Positions 18,083 through 27,020 are shown, counted from the first letter of the stretch. The stretch: 64,000 bases of DNA from DATBLE01 sp046732255 (GCA_046732255.1 JBKPMR010000017.1:95626-159625); one strand, 5' to 3'. The notes: generated by a model not told the origin, from the letters alone. Program-made: numbers and translations.

Positions 18083-19441
18083 CTAATCGCCCTTGGTCGT
18101 CGTCCACGGCCTGCGGAGCTCGTCCGCAAGCCGTGCGCCGACCTGGGAGATCGCAAGCCGCTCCTGGGCGAGCGAGTCTCGCTCGCGGATCGTCACCGTG
18201 TCGTCGTCGAGCGTCTGCTCGTCGATCGTGAAGGCGAACGGCGTGCCGATCTCGTCCTGTCGGCGGTACCGGCGTCCGATCGCGCCGCCCTCGTCGTACT
18301 CGACGACCTGCGAGCCGCGCAGCTTCTCGTAGAGTGCGCGGGCCTTCTCGACCATGCCGGAGTCCTTCGCGATCAACGGGAGCACCGCGGCCTTCACGGG
18401 TGCGATCGCGGGATGCAGGCGGAGGACGGTCCGCTGGCGGCCGGCGACCTCCTCCTCGTCGTACGCGTCGACGAGCATTGCGACGAAGATCCGTTCGATC
18501 GAGACGGCCGGCTCGATCACGTACGGGACGTACCGCTCCGTCCCTTCCGGACCGACGTACTCGAGCTCGGTGCCCGAGAACTCGGTGTGGCGGGAGAGGT
18601 CGTAGTCGCCGCGGTTGGCGACGCCTTCGAGCTCCTGCCAGCCGATCGGATAGTCGTACTCGATGTCGCTCGTCCCCTGCGAGTAGTGGGACCGCTCCTC
18701 CGGGCCGTGCTCCCGGACGCGCAGGTGCGACCGCCGGAGGCCGTACTTCAGGTACCAGTCGAGCCGCGCCTGGATCCAGTACCGGTACCACTCCTCCGCC
18801 TCGGCGGGCGGCACGAAGTACTCCATCTCCATCTGCTCGAACTCGCGCACCCGGAACAGGAAGTTGCCCGGCGTGATCTCGTTGCGGAACGACTTGCCGA
18901 CCTGGGCGATCCCGAACGGCGGGCGGCGGCGTGCGAGCTGGAGCACGTTCTTGAAGTTGATGAAGATCCCCTGCGCCGTCTCCGGGCGGAGGAACGCCGC
19001 CGACGCCGAGTCCTCGACCGGCCCGACGTGCGTCTGGAACATCAGGTTGAAACGTCGTGCCTCGGTCAGGTCGCACTCGGGCGTCTCGCCCGGCCGCTTG
19101 GACGGCTTCCGCCCGCACTGCGAGTCCTCGAGCTTGTCGGCGCGGAACCGCAGCTTGCACGTGCGGCAGTCGACCAGCGGATCGGTGAAGCCCTCGACGT
19201 GGCCGGACGCCTCCCAGACCCTGGGGTGGAGGATGATCGCGGAGTCGATCAGCACGATGTCGTCCCGCTCGTAGACCATCGCTTCGAGCCACTTCTGGCG
19301 GATGGTGTTCTTGACGAGCACACCGTAGTGCCCGTAGTCGAAGGTGGATCCAAGCCCGCCGTAGATCTCCGACGACGGGAAGACGAACCCGCGCCGGCGG
19401 CACAGCGAGACGATCTTGTCCATGGTCACCGTGTCGGGCAT
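18083..19441 (-). CDS. glyS: glycine--tRNA ligase, dimeric type
   Basis: 452 residues, class II aminoacyl-tRNA synthetase of the alpha2 type (not the GlyQ/GlyS alpha2beta2 type). Motif 2 lies in VGKSFRNEITPGNFLFRVREF, with the glycine-recognition residues EMEYF just after. An early zinc-binding-like pair of Cys (CRTCKL ... CGRKP ... ECDLT) and the ASAAFLRPETAQG segment are typical. The C-terminal anticodon-binding domain begins near LHPAIAPVKAAVLPL. The ATG at 19441 has TACGTT at 19457-19452, ten bases upstream. There is no T-box sequence in front of it. Confidence 0.95.
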   Translation of the reverse strand: MPDTVTMDKIVSLCRRRGFVFPSSEIYGGLGSTFDYGHYGVLVKNTIRQKWLEAMVYERDDIVLIDSAIILHPRVWEASGHVEGFTDPLVDCRTCKLRFRADKLEDSQCGRKPSKRPGETPECDLTEARRFNLMFQTHVGPVEDSASAAFLRPETAQGIFINFKNVLQLARRRPPFGIAQVGKSFRNEITPGNFLFRVREFEQMEMEYFVPPAEAEEWYRYWIQARLDWYLKYGLRRSHLRVREHGPEERSHYSQGTSDIEYDYPIGWQELEGVANRGDYDLSRHTEFSGTELEYVGPEGTERYVPYVIEPAVSIERIFVAMLVDAYDEEEVAGRQRTVLRLHPAIAPVKAAVLPLIAKDSGMVEKARALYEKLRGSQVVEYDEGGAIGRRYRRQDEIGTPFAFTIDEQTLDDDTVTIRERDSLAQERLAISQVGARLADELRRPWTTTKGD

Positions 19442-19477
19442 AGGAGTCCCTAACGTAGTGGGTATTCGTTCCCGGGG

Positions 19478-19598
19478 TGCGATGGGCGAGTGCGATGCAA
19501 GGACGCAGGGAGCCCCGATAGTGGGCTAACTATCGGGGCGACTGAGGACGCCGCAGCGCGCCGCCCAGCGCGGCCCGGGGACACAACTGCCCATTGCA
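19478..19598. repeat. 121-base palindromic element in front of glyS
   Basis: The ends TGCGATGGGC (19478-19487) and GCCCATTGCA (19589-19598) are inverted repeats with one mismatch. Inside is a perfect 10-base hairpin, CCCCGATAGT / ACTATCGGGG (19513-19522 and 19529-19538), with loop GGGCTA, followed by a very GC-rich second half. It fills the 196-base gap between the divergently placed glyS start and the histidine kinase stop. It could be a mobile palindromic repeat, or a structured RNA; the position upstream of glyS on its strand does not by itself show regulation. Confidence 0.6.
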
Positions 19599-19637
19599 TT
19601 AGCGGCTCCCAAGCCGGACACGTTAACCGGCAAGTAG

Positions 19638-20936
19638 CTAGGACGGCGCGGGCAGCTTCAGGCGGAACACCGCTCCGCCGTCCGGGGCGTTCTCGGCCGA
19701 CGCCTCCCCGCCGTGCGTCTGCGCCACCTGCCGGACGATCGCGAGCCCGAGGCCGGAGCCGGGCAAGTTCCGGGCGTCGGCGGCTCGGTAGAAGCGGTCG
19801 AAGACATGGGGGAGGTCCTCATCGGAGATTCCTGGTCCGTGGTCGCGCACGGTCACCTCCGAGTCCGTGACCCCGACATCCACCGAGCTGCTCCATTTCG
19901 CCGCGTTGTCGAGCAGGTTCGAGACCGCCCGGTCGAGCTGTGCGGGCGCGCCGCGGACGACCGACTCCTGCAGCTGCGTCCGGAAGAGCACCTTGGGCGT
20001 CCGCGCCTTGGCCCGCGCGACCGCGTTCTTCACGAGCTCGTCCAGGCGGACGTCCTCGATCTCCTCCGGACGCTCGCGGTCGATCTCGACCAGGTCGCCG
20101 ACGAGCGCGCTCAGCTCCTCGATCTCGCCGATGACGTCGGCGAGCAGCTTCTCGCGCTCTCCGGCCGGGAGCTCCTTCCCGCCCGCGAGGACCTCGATGT
20201 TCGTGCGCACGCTGGCGAGCGGCGTGCGCAGCTCGTGCGAGGCGTCGGCGACCAGCCGCCGCTGTGCCTTCACTGAAGTATCGAGGGCACCGAGCATCTC
20301 GTTGAACGCCGACGCCAACCGGCCGAGCTCGTCCTGGCTGTGGACGTCGATGCGGCGGGAGAGATCTCGCGTGGCGGTCACTTCCTCGGCGACCGAGGTC
20401 AGGTTCTCGACCGGCCGCAGCGCCGCCGTGGCGACCACCAGCCCTAGGCCGCCGGCGATCCCGACCCCGACGAGCCCGATCAGGAGCATGTAGACACCGA
20501 GCCGGTGCAGCGTGTGGTCGACCTCCGCGAGCGAGCGGGCGACCTGGATCGCGAACCCGTCGGCGACCTGCGCCGTGTACACCCGCACGTGCGTGTCCTC
20601 GACCGTTCCTTCCGTATAGAACGGCTTCCCGCCCGTCCCGGCGAGCTTCTTCGCCCGCTCGAGGCCCGGCAGATCTACTGCCGCTCCGCGACCGGACGCA
20701 TCGATCACCTGCTGATACGTCGGCGGCCCGCCGAGGCGCGGACCGAGCTGCACGTAGCCGAGGTCGAATCCCGGGGGAGGGTGCTCGATGAAGTCATGTG
20801 CCCGTCCGGCGAGGCTGGAATCGATCTCGCCGAGCAGCTGGTGCCGGACGACGACGTAGACGCCTGCAGCGGATCCCGCGATCGCCGCCGCCACCGCGGC
20901 TGCGGCGAGCAGGGTTACGCGCAGGCGGAAGCTCAT
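19638..20936 (-). CDS. two-component sensor histidine kinase (MprB-like)
   Basis: 432 residues. Membrane helices at about 7-30 and 163-187 bracket an extracytoplasmic sensor of some 130 residues; a HAMP domain follows (RPVENLTSVAEEV). The DHp helix contains the phospho-acceptor His in DASHELRTPLASVRTN, and the ATPase domain has the N box NLLDNAAKW, G1 DHGPGIS, F box and G2 GSGLGLAI. This is the architecture of OmpR-group partners such as MprB/TcrY. The ATG at 20936 overlaps the response-regulator stop (ATGA), so the pair is co-translated. The signal sensed is unknown. Confidence 0.92.
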   Translation of the reverse strand: MSFRLRVTLLAAAAVAAAIAGSAAGVYVVVRHQLLGEIDSSLAGRAHDFIEHPPPGFDLGYVQLGPRLGGPPTYQQVIDASGRGAAVDLPGLERAKKLAGTGGKPFYTEGTVEDTHVRVYTAQVADGFAIQVARSLAEVDHTLHRLGVYMLLIGLVGVGIAGGLGLVVATAALRPVENLTSVAEEVTATRDLSRRIDVHSQDELGRLASAFNEMLGALDTSVKAQRRLVADASHELRTPLASVRTNIEVLAGGKELPAGEREKLLADVIGEIEELSALVGDLVEIDRERPEEIEDVRLDELVKNAVARAKARTPKVLFRTQLQESVVRGAPAQLDRAVSNLLDNAAKWSSSVDVGVTDSEVTVRDHGPGISDEDLPHVFDRFYRAADARNLPGSGLGLAIVRQVAQTHGGEASAENAPDGGAVFRLKLPAPS

Positions 20937-21607
20937 TCCGACGGTTCTCGAAGGGCGTAGCCGACGCCGCGGACCGTCTGGATCAGGCGCGGCTCGCCGT
21001 TCGCCTCGGTCTTCCGGCGGAGGTAGCCCACGTACACCTCGAGGGAGTTGGACGAGGGGCCGAAGTCGTAGCCCCACACCCGGTCGAAGATCACGTCCCT
21101 GGTCAGGACCTGTCGCGGGTTTCGCATGAACAGCTCCAGGAGGAGGAACTCCGTCCGAGTCAGCTCGATCGCCCGGTTGCCGCGTCGAACCTCGTGCGTG
21201 CCCGGGTCGAGCGTCAAGTCGGCGAACGACAACGGGCCCTCGTCTCCGACCGTGCGACGTAGAAGTGCGCGCAGGCGCGCGAGAAGCTCCTCGAGCGCGA
21301 ACGGCTTGACCAGGTAGTCGTCGGCGCCGGCGTCGAGACCGGCGACGCGGTCGTCCACCTCGTGCCGTGCGGTCAGCATCAGCACCGGCGTCCGGTTCCC
21401 CATCCGCCGCAGGGCACGGCAGGTCTCGATCCCGTCCATCACCGGCATCAGGATGTCCAGCACGATCGCGTCGACCGTCCGCGCCGCGATCGAGAGCAGC
21501 GCCTGCTGGCCGTCCGAGGCCAGCTCGACCTCGTAGCCTTCGAGCCGGAGGGCCCGTTCCAACGCCTCCCGGACGGCCCGCTCGTCGTCCACGACCAGAA
21601 TGCGCAT
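20933..21607 (-). CDS. OmpR/PhoB-family response regulator
   Basis: 224 residues. The receiver domain begins MRILVVDDERAVREAL, with phospho-acceptor Asp51 in IVLDILMPVMDG, the switch Thr in LMLTAR and Lys near 101 in DYLVKPF. A winged-helix DNA-binding domain (about 130-220) has the ELTRTEFLLLELFMRNP and VYVGYLRRK segments of the Trans_reg_C family. Closest in type to MprA/TcrX regulators. It is the first gene of the pair with the histidine kinase and diverges from the PPDK-regulator gene, with only 38 bases between starts, but nothing proves that it controls that gene. Confidence 0.93.
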   Translation of the reverse strand: MRILVVDDERAVREALERALRLEGYEVELASDGQQALLSIAARTVDAIVLDILMPVMDGIETCRALRRMGNRTPVLMLTARHEVDDRVAGLDAGADDYLVKPFALEELLARLRALLRRTVGDEGPLSFADLTLDPGTHEVRRGNRAIELTRTEFLLLELFMRNPRQVLTRDVIFDRVWGYDFGPSSNSLEVYVGYLRRKTEANGEPRLIQTVRGVGYALREPSE

Positions 21608-21645
21608 GTGACAAGTGTCTCCGATCAACCTGAAAGCAGACTGAG

Positions 21646-22467
21646 ATGGCCGCCGCGCCGGTAGAGCTCCACATCGTCTCCGACGCCACCGGCGAGACCG
21701 CAACGCGGCTCGTGGCGGCGCTCGAGGCCCAGTTTCCGGAGCAGCCGTTCGAGGAGATCCGGCATCCACGGGTCGAGACGGTGGACGATCTGCGGCTGGT
21801 CGTCGACCGGGCGAAGGGACGACCGGCTGTCGTCGTGTACACGATCGTGAAGCCGGAGCTGCGCGACGCGATGCGCGACTTCTGCCGCCGGGCGAAGCTC
21901 CACTACTGCGACATCCTCGGTCCGCCGCTGACGGCGATCGCAAAGATTTCGGGCCAGGCTGCGCAGATGGCGCCCGGCGTCCGCCATCCGCTCGACTCGG
22001 CCTACTTCCGCCGGATTGCGGCGATCGAGTTCGCGGTCAAGTTCGACGACGGGATGGGCGGCGGCTTGCCTGCAGCGGACATCGTCCTGGTCGGGGTCTC
22101 GCGGACGTCGAAGACGCCGCTCTCGATGTACCTCGGCTACATGGGCTACAAGACCGCGAACGTCCCGGTGGTGCAGGGGATCGAGCCGCCCGCAGAGCTG
22201 TTCGAGCTCGACCCGGCGAAGATCGTCGGCCTGACGATCGACGCCGGCCGCCTCGCCGAGATCCGCCAGGAGCGCGTACGTCAAATGCGCGCGAACCCGA
22301 AGGCGTACGCGGAGCTGGTCGAGATCTACGAGGAGCTCGAGCACGCCGACGCGATCCATCGCCGGCTCGGCTGCCCGGTGCTCGACATCACCGAGCTCTC
22401 GATCGAGGAGACCGCCTCGCGGGTGGTCAAGCTGGTCGAGGAGCGGAAGCGGGTGCGGGCGTCATGA
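21646..22467 (+). CDS. ppsR: pyruvate, phosphate dikinase regulatory protein (PDRP, DUF299)
   Basis: 273 residues. Bifunctional ADP-dependent protein kinase and Pi-dependent pyrophosphorylase that inactivates and reactivates PPDK (or PEP synthase) by modifying a Thr near the catalytic His. The start VELHIVSDATGETATRL is the family signature, and the P-loop-like GVSRTSKTPLSMYLGYMGYK lies at about residues 150-170. The ppdK target gene is 0.9 kb downstream on the same strand, separated by a small membrane gene and the convergent pepE gene, which makes PPDK rather than PEP synthase the likely substrate. Confidence 0.93.
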   Translation: MAAAPVELHIVSDATGETATRLVAALEAQFPEQPFEEIRHPRVETVDDLRLVVDRAKGRPAVVVYTIVKPELRDAMRDFCRRAKLHYCDILGPPLTAIAKISGQAAQMAPGVRHPLDSAYFRRIAAIEFAVKFDDGMGGGLPAADIVLVGVSRTSKTPLSMYLGYMGYKTANVPVVQGIEPPAELFELDPAKIVGLTIDAGRLAEIRQERVRQMRANPKAYAELVEIYEELEHADAIHRRLGCPVLDITELSIEETASRVVKLVEERKRVRAS

Positions 22468-22700
22468 GAGACGAAGCCGAGCACAAAGCCGACAGCGAAG
22501 CTGTCGAGGTTGGTGCGAGGCGATGTCGTGGCGCCGCAGGCGCCAAACCCAAGCCGCCCGTCTCCGTCGCCCGCTGGACGCTGTGGTGGTTCCTGCTCGC
22601 GATCGGGATCCTCCTCTTCTACGTTCTGCTGACCCCGATCTGGATCGGGCTGCGCGCGCTGGCCTGGGTGGCCGAGTTCAAGGCGCGCCGGCGCCGGTGA
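22464..22700 (+). CDS. small membrane protein, unknown function
   Basis: 78 residues; the ATG overlaps the preceding stop (ATGA), suggesting translation with the PDRP gene. Residues 1-37 are polar and charged (RDEAEHKADSEAVEVGARRC), residues 38-62 form one or two hydrophobic helices (WTLWWFLLAIGILLFYVLL), and the C-terminus is very basic (FKARRRR). No family is recognised. The 3' end overlaps the convergent pepE gene by 23 bases, which is unusual but possible for two real genes. Confidence 0.6.
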   Translation: MRDEAEHKADSEAVEVGARRCRGAAGAKPKPPVSVARWTLWWFLLAIGILLFYVLLTPIWIGLRALAWVAEFKARRRR

Positions 22701-23358
22701 GCAGGCGCGCCTCGAGCGGCGTCTCGCGACCCGGCTCGACCCGGTAGGCGGTCGCACCGTCCCGGAGCGACCAGACCTCTGCCGGCGCCGTGTCGACGAA
22801 GAGGATCGCGGCGTCGTCGTCAGCCGCGTAGCCGGCGGGGAAGCCGTCGGCGACGAGCTGCCGGTACACCGGGCGCCGGAGCTCCTCGGCGTCGTAGTGC
22901 GGGCACGCACTCCCGGGCAGGAAGCCGAGACCGTCGCGCATCCCCTCGAGCTGCGGGCCGAACGAGTCGGTCACGCCCGCTTCGAACCAGCAGATCATTC
23001 CGGCGCTCGAGCCGGTCAGCACCGTGCCTTGCTCCCACGCCTCCCGCAGCAGCGCGTCGAAGCCGTGGACGCGCCAGATCGCGAGCATGTTCGCGGTATT
23101 GCCTCCCCCGACCACGATCACGTCCTGGGAGAGCACCAGCTCGCGAAGGTTCTGCGGTGGCCACGGGAAGAAGTCCACCCGGCGGACGTCGGCGCGGTCG
23201 CGGAGCGCGTCGTAGACGCTCAGGGTGTACTCGAGGTTCTCGGCCGAGGCGGTCCCCACCCAGAGCACTCGCGGAGACGGCTTGACCAGGTCGAGAACGC
23301 GGTTCCAGATCGCGATCACGTCGCCGCCGCCGACGGCCACGATACGCCGTTCCGCCAT
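22678..23358 (-). CDS. pepE: peptidase E-like (S51) Type 1 glutamine amidotransferase-like protein
   Basis: 226 residues. The S51 nucleophile elbow is GSSAGMICW with Ser as nucleophile, preceded by VIVVGGGNTANMLAIW and followed by the GLGFLPGSACPHYD segment with a likely catalytic His. Family members such as PepE cleave N-terminal Asp dipeptides; others are cyanophycinase-like. The family start VAVGGGDV is present. TAGTCT at 23370-23365 ends six bases before the ATG, so it is probably leaderless. It lies antisense between the PDRP and PPDK genes. Confidence 0.88.
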   Translation of the reverse strand: MAERRIVAVGGGDVIAIWNRVLDLVKPSPRVLWVGTASAENLEYTLSVYDALRDRADVRRVDFFPWPPQNLRELVLSQDVIVVGGGNTANMLAIWRVHGFDALLREAWEQGTVLTGSSAGMICWFEAGVTDSFGPQLEGMRDGLGFLPGSACPHYDAEELRRPVYRQLVADGFPAGYAADDDAAILFVDTAPAEVWSLRDGATAYRVEPGRETPLEARLLTGAGAP

Positions 23359-23364
23359 CCGGCA

Positions 23365-23374
23365 AGACTACTTT
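23365..23374. promoter_or_regulatory. overlapping TANNNT hexamers, pepE / ppdK
   Basis: TAGTCT (23370-23365, minus) ends six bases before the pepE ATG. TACTTT (23369-23374, plus) lies 17 bases before the GTG of ppdK. The first fits a leaderless transcript; the second would leave a short leader containing GAGAAG. Confidence 0.4.
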
Positions 23375-23391
23375 GAGAAGATCTCGGCTCG

Positions 23392-25989
23392 GTGCGCTTC
23401 GTCTACGACTTCGACGAGCCCTGCGAGGGCGGGCGCGAGCTCCTCGGCGGGAAGGGGATCGGCCTCGCAGAGATGACCCAGCTGGGCGTCCCCGTGCCCG
23501 CGGGTTTCACGATCACGACCGAGGCGTGCCGCGCCTACATGCGCGAGGGCGGGCGCATCCCGGACGGGCTCGACGACGAGATCGCCGCGCACGTGGAGGC
23601 GCTGGAGGAGAAGACCGGCAGGCGCTTCGGGGACCAGACCGATCCGTTGCTCGTCTCCGTCCGGTCGGGCGCGGCGGTCTCGATGCCGGGGATGATGGAC
23701 ACGATCCTGAACGTCGGGCTCGACGACGAGTCGGTCGAGGGGCTGGCGGAGACGACCGGGAACCGTCGTTTCGCCTGCGACTCGTACCGCCGGCTGATCC
23801 AGATGTACGGGGAGACAGTCGACGGGATCGACGGGCACCGCTTCGAGGAGGAGCTCTCGTCGCTGAAGCGCGAGCGGGGGGTGGACCAGGACGTCGACCT
23901 GTCCGCCGACGATCTGGCCGGTCTGATCGAGACGTTCAAGGCGATCTACGAAGCGGAGACCGGGCACCCGTTCCCACAGGACGCGCGCGAGCAGCTGCGT
24001 CGCGCGGTCGAGGCCGTGTTCCAGTCCTGGGACACGCCGCGCGCGCAGGTCTACCGGCGCGCCCACGACATCCCGGACGACCTCGGCACCGCCGTCAACG
24101 TCGTCCAGATGGTGTTCGGCAACAAGGGCGAGACCTCGGCGACCGGCGTTGCCTTCACGCGCGACCCGTCGACCGGCGAGCCCGGCGTCTTCGGCGAGTT
24201 CCTCGTCAACGCGCAGGGCGAGGACGTCGTCGCCGGGATCCGCACACCGGAGCCGCTGGCGAAGATGGAAGAGGTGTTGCCGGAGGCGCTCGAGCAGTAC
24301 GTTGAGACGATCCGGCGGCTCGAGGAGCACTACCGGGACGTGCAGGACACGGAGTTCACGGTCGAGGAGGGCAAGCTGTACCTGCTGCAGACGCGGACGG
24401 CCAAGCGGACCGCGGCGGCGGCGCTGCGCACGGCGGTGGACATGGTCGACGAGGGCCTGATCTCGCGTGAGGAGGCGGTCGCGAGGATCGACCCGGCCCA
24501 GCTCGACCAGCTCCTGCACCCGATGCTCGATCCGAGCGCGTCGCTGGACGTCGCCGCCAAGGGGCTGAACGCGTCTCCGGGGGCGGCGGTCGGCGCGATC
24601 GTCTTCGACGCCGACACCGCCGAGGACCGCGGCCGGGCGGGGGAGCCTGTGATCCTCGTCCGCTGGGAGACGACCCCGGACGACATCAACGGGATGATCT
24701 TCGCGCAGGGCATCCTCACCGCCCACGGCGGGATGACGTCGCACGCGGCGGTCGTCGCACGCGGGATGGGGAAGCCGTGCGTGGCCGGCTGCGACGGGCT
24801 TTCGCTGGACACGGCGGCGAAGACGGCAACGATCGGCGAGCACGAGCTGAGCGAGGGAGACGTGATCACGATCGACGGCGGCACCGGCAACGTCGTCATC
24901 GGTGAGGTCGAGCTCGTCCCGCCGCAGATCAACGAGGACTTCCAGACGATCCTCGACTGGACCGACGGGCTACGGCGTCTCCGCGTGCGGGCGAACGCCG
25001 ACAACCCCGAGGACGCGGCCAAGGCGCGTGAGTTCGGCGCCCAGGGGATCGGGCTCTGCCGTACCGAGCACATGTTCTTCGGCGACGAGCGGCTGCCGAT
25101 CGTCCGGGAGATGATCATGGCGTCGAGCGAGGAGGAGCGCCGCGCTGCGCTCGACCGGCTGCTCCCGCACCAGCAGGGCGACTTCGAGGGGATCTTCGAG
25201 GCGATGGCCGGGTTGCCGGTGACGATCCGGCTGCTCGACCCGCCGCTGCACGAGTTCCTACCCTCGCTCGACGAGGCGACCGACGAACGCATGCGGGCCC
25301 GGATCCGGGCGCTCCAGGAGGCGAACCCGATGCTCGGCTCGCGTGGGTGCCGGCTCGGGCTGATGTATCCGGAGATCTACGAGATGCAGGTGCGGGCGAT
25401 CGCCCGGGCGGCGATCGCCGTCCGCGACCGGACCGACGAGGCGCCGCTGGTCGAGATCATGCACCCGCTCGTCAGCTTCCGGGAGGAACTCCGGCGTCTC
25501 CGTGATCTGACCGTGTCGGTGGCAGACGGCGAGGGCTCGTTCGACTACCTGGTCGGGACGATGATCGAGCTGCCGCGGGCCTGCATCCGCGCGGACGAGA
25601 TCGCCGAGGTCGCCGACTTCTGCTCCTTCGGCACCAACGACCTGACCCAGACGGCGCTCGGCTTCTCCCGCGACGACGCCGAGGGCAAGTTCCTCACGCG
25701 CTACCTCGAGGACGGCGTGCTCGAGCGGAACCCGTTCGAGGTCCTCGACGAGGAGGGCGTCGGCGACCTGATGCGGATCGCGGTCGAGCGCAGCCGTTCC
25801 GTGAAGGAGGACCTGAAGCTCGGGATCTGCGGCGAGCACGGCGGCGAGCCGCGGTCGGTCGCCTTCTGCCACCGGATCGGGCTCGACTACGTCTCCTGCT
25901 CGCCGTTCCGCGTTCCGCTTGCGCGGTTGGCGGCGGCGCAGGCGGCGCTCAGCGAGGAGGGTGTCGTGCCTGCGGTCGCCGGCGGCTAG
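23392..25989 (+). CDS. ppdK: pyruvate, phosphate dikinase
   Basis: 865 residues, near the usual bacterial length of about 870-890. It interconverts pyruvate, ATP and Pi with PEP, AMP and PPi. The N-terminal nucleotide domain opens with VYDFDEPCEGGRELLGGKGI and has the VSVRSGAAVSMPGMMDT box; the swivelling His domain has GGMTSHAAVVARGMGKPCV with catalytic His and, two residues before it, the Thr modified by PDRP; the PEP-utiliser domain has SRGCRLGL, the ILMHPLVS-like EIMHPLVS and FGTNDLTQTALGFSRDD, ending with the catalytic Cys in GICGEHGGEP. The GTG start keeps the family's usual start. Its regulator is encoded just upstream. Confidence 0.97.
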   Translation: MRFVYDFDEPCEGGRELLGGKGIGLAEMTQLGVPVPAGFTITTEACRAYMREGGRIPDGLDDEIAAHVEALEEKTGRRFGDQTDPLLVSVRSGAAVSMPGMMDTILNVGLDDESVEGLAETTGNRRFACDSYRRLIQMYGETVDGIDGHRFEEELSSLKRERGVDQDVDLSADDLAGLIETFKAIYEAETGHPFPQDAREQLRRAVEAVFQSWDTPRAQVYRRAHDIPDDLGTAVNVVQMVFGNKGETSATGVAFTRDPSTGEPGVFGEFLVNAQGEDVVAGIRTPEPLAKMEEVLPEALEQYVETIRRLEEHYRDVQDTEFTVEEGKLYLLQTRTAKRTAAAALRTAVDMVDEGLISREEAVARIDPAQLDQLLHPMLDPSASLDVAAKGLNASPGAAVGAIVFDADTAEDRGRAGEPVILVRWETTPDDINGMIFAQGILTAHGGMTSHAAVVARGMGKPCVAGCDGLSLDTAAKTATIGEHELSEGDVITIDGGTGNVVIGEVELVPPQINEDFQTILDWTDGLRRLRVRANADNPEDAAKAREFGAQGIGLCRTEHMFFGDERLPIVREMIMASSEEERRAALDRLLPHQQGDFEGIFEAMAGLPVTIRLLDPPLHEFLPSLDEATDERMRARIRALQEANPMLGSRGCRLGLMYPEIYEMQVRAIARAAIAVRDRTDEAPLVEIMHPLVSFREELRRLRDLTVSVADGEGSFDYLVGTMIELPRACIRADEIAEVADFCSFGTNDLTQTALGFSRDDAEGKFLTRYLEDGVLERNPFEVLDEEGVGDLMRIAVERSRSVKEDLKLGICGEHGGEPRSVAFCHRIGLDYVSCSPFRVPLARLAAAQAALSEEGVVPAVAGG

Positions 25990-26010
25990 ACTGCCCGTCT
26001 TTTGCGGCGG

Positions 26011-26029
26011 CGGCGGGCTTCGCCCGTCG
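26011..26029. terminator. hairpin between convergent ppdK and GH26-like genes
   Basis: CGGCGGGC / GCCCGTCG with a TTC loop gives eight pairs including one G-T, in the 51-base gap between the two stop codons. A TTTT precedes rather than follows it on the plus strand. It may serve as a bidirectional terminator, but there is no T-run to prove it. Confidence 0.35.
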
Positions 26030-26040
26030 GCGCTCGCAGG

Positions 26041-27003
26041 CTAAGCCGGCGGGGGCGCGCCGATCGGGGTGACGCAGCCCCGATAGATCGCCTTGGCATG
26101 GGGCTTGCTGCCGAGGTCGTAGATCGAGCCGGGCCTGCTCTCGTAGTACGCGGCCATCTGCGTGCGCCGGTGGGTCTTGACGAAGTCGCAGATCCGCTCG
26201 ACGAACAGCGGATCGTCCACACCCTGGAGACCCCACTCGGGCAGGGAGTACGGCTTCCTCTTGTGGGCGTCGTAGAGCGCCTGGTTCTCCTCGAACGAGC
26301 CGCCGCCGGGCGCCGAGGAGAACATGTCGTTTCCGATCATGTCCGTGCAGCCGTCGCCGGGGTAGTAGCGGGCTGCCGGGTTCGCGCCGTGCTCGATCCC
26401 GGCGAGCGGGTTCCAGATCACGCGCAGCCGGCTCGGGTACGGGTTCATGACGAGGTCCCGGTCGACCGGCCGGAGGCCCTGGGCGCGGAGGCGGGCGTTG
26501 ACCTGGGCCTTCGGGCCGCCGTGGAGGATGATGAAGATCCGGCAGAAGGCGCTCTGGTAGGCGGGCGGCGAGTGCGCGGCGTCGTGCTTGCGCTCGTACG
26601 AGTAGAGGTTGATCGGGTTGTTCATCTCGGCCATCGGCCGGACGTAGACGAGCTTGCCGAACTCGCCGATCGCGGCGTTCAGAGCAAAGAGATACGAGTC
26701 GCCCAGCCCGGCTGCGATCGACGCCGGGGTGATCGCCTCGCTCTTGCTCGGCGGCCTCGCCGCCGTACCGAGGTGGAACATCGGCACCGGGCCGAACATC
26801 GTCAGCAGATCCTTGAAGGGCGAGCCGTAGCTCTGCCCCTGCCCCCAGCCGAGGAACGCCTGGTGGACGGCCGAGCTCTGGCCGGTCAGGTTCTTGAAGT
26901 GGGCGACGTTGCCCGTGATTCCGAGCAGGGCCTTCGGGCCCGCGGCCGCCCCGGTCGAGACGACGACGAGCGCGAGGGCAGCGACGGCGGCGACCCTGCG
27001 CAT
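26041..27003 (-). CDS. secreted GH26-like glycoside hydrolase
   Basis: 320 residues with a typical signal peptide (RRVAAVAALALVVVSTGAAA). The body resembles clan GH-A family 26 (beta-mannanase type) proteins: a RPMAEMNNP segment near residue 125 matches the acid/base Glu strand of RPxHEMNG, YYPGDGCTDMIGNDMF matches the YPGDxYVDWIG strand, and SLPEWGLQG near residue 255 matches the nucleophile strand. The His before the acid/base Glu is replaced by Ala (AEMNN), so activity is uncertain. TAGCCT at 27016-27011 ends seven bases before the ATG. It lies convergent with ppdK; no polysaccharide cluster surrounds it. Confidence 0.65.
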   Translation of the reverse strand: MRRVAAVAALALVVVSTGAAAGPKALLGITGNVAHFKNLTGQSSAVHQAFLGWGQGQSYGSPFKDLLTMFGPVPMFHLGTAARPPSKSEAITPASIAAGLGDSYLFALNAAIGEFGKLVYVRPMAEMNNPINLYSYERKHDAAHSPPAYQSAFCRIFIILHGGPKAQVNARLRAQGLRPVDRDLVMNPYPSRLRVIWNPLAGIEHGANPAARYYPGDGCTDMIGNDMFSSAPGGGSFEENQALYDAHKRKPYSLPEWGLQGVDDPLFVERICDFVKTHRRTQMAAYYESRPGSIYDLGSKPHAKAIYRGCVTPIGAPPPA

Positions 27004-27020
27004 TCGCCGCAGGCTACAAC

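Noticed and set aside
19442..19477. T-box riboswitch controlling glyS
   Set aside because: No AGGGTGG T-box or specifier stem was found in the glyS upstream region; the palindromic element does not match that architecture.
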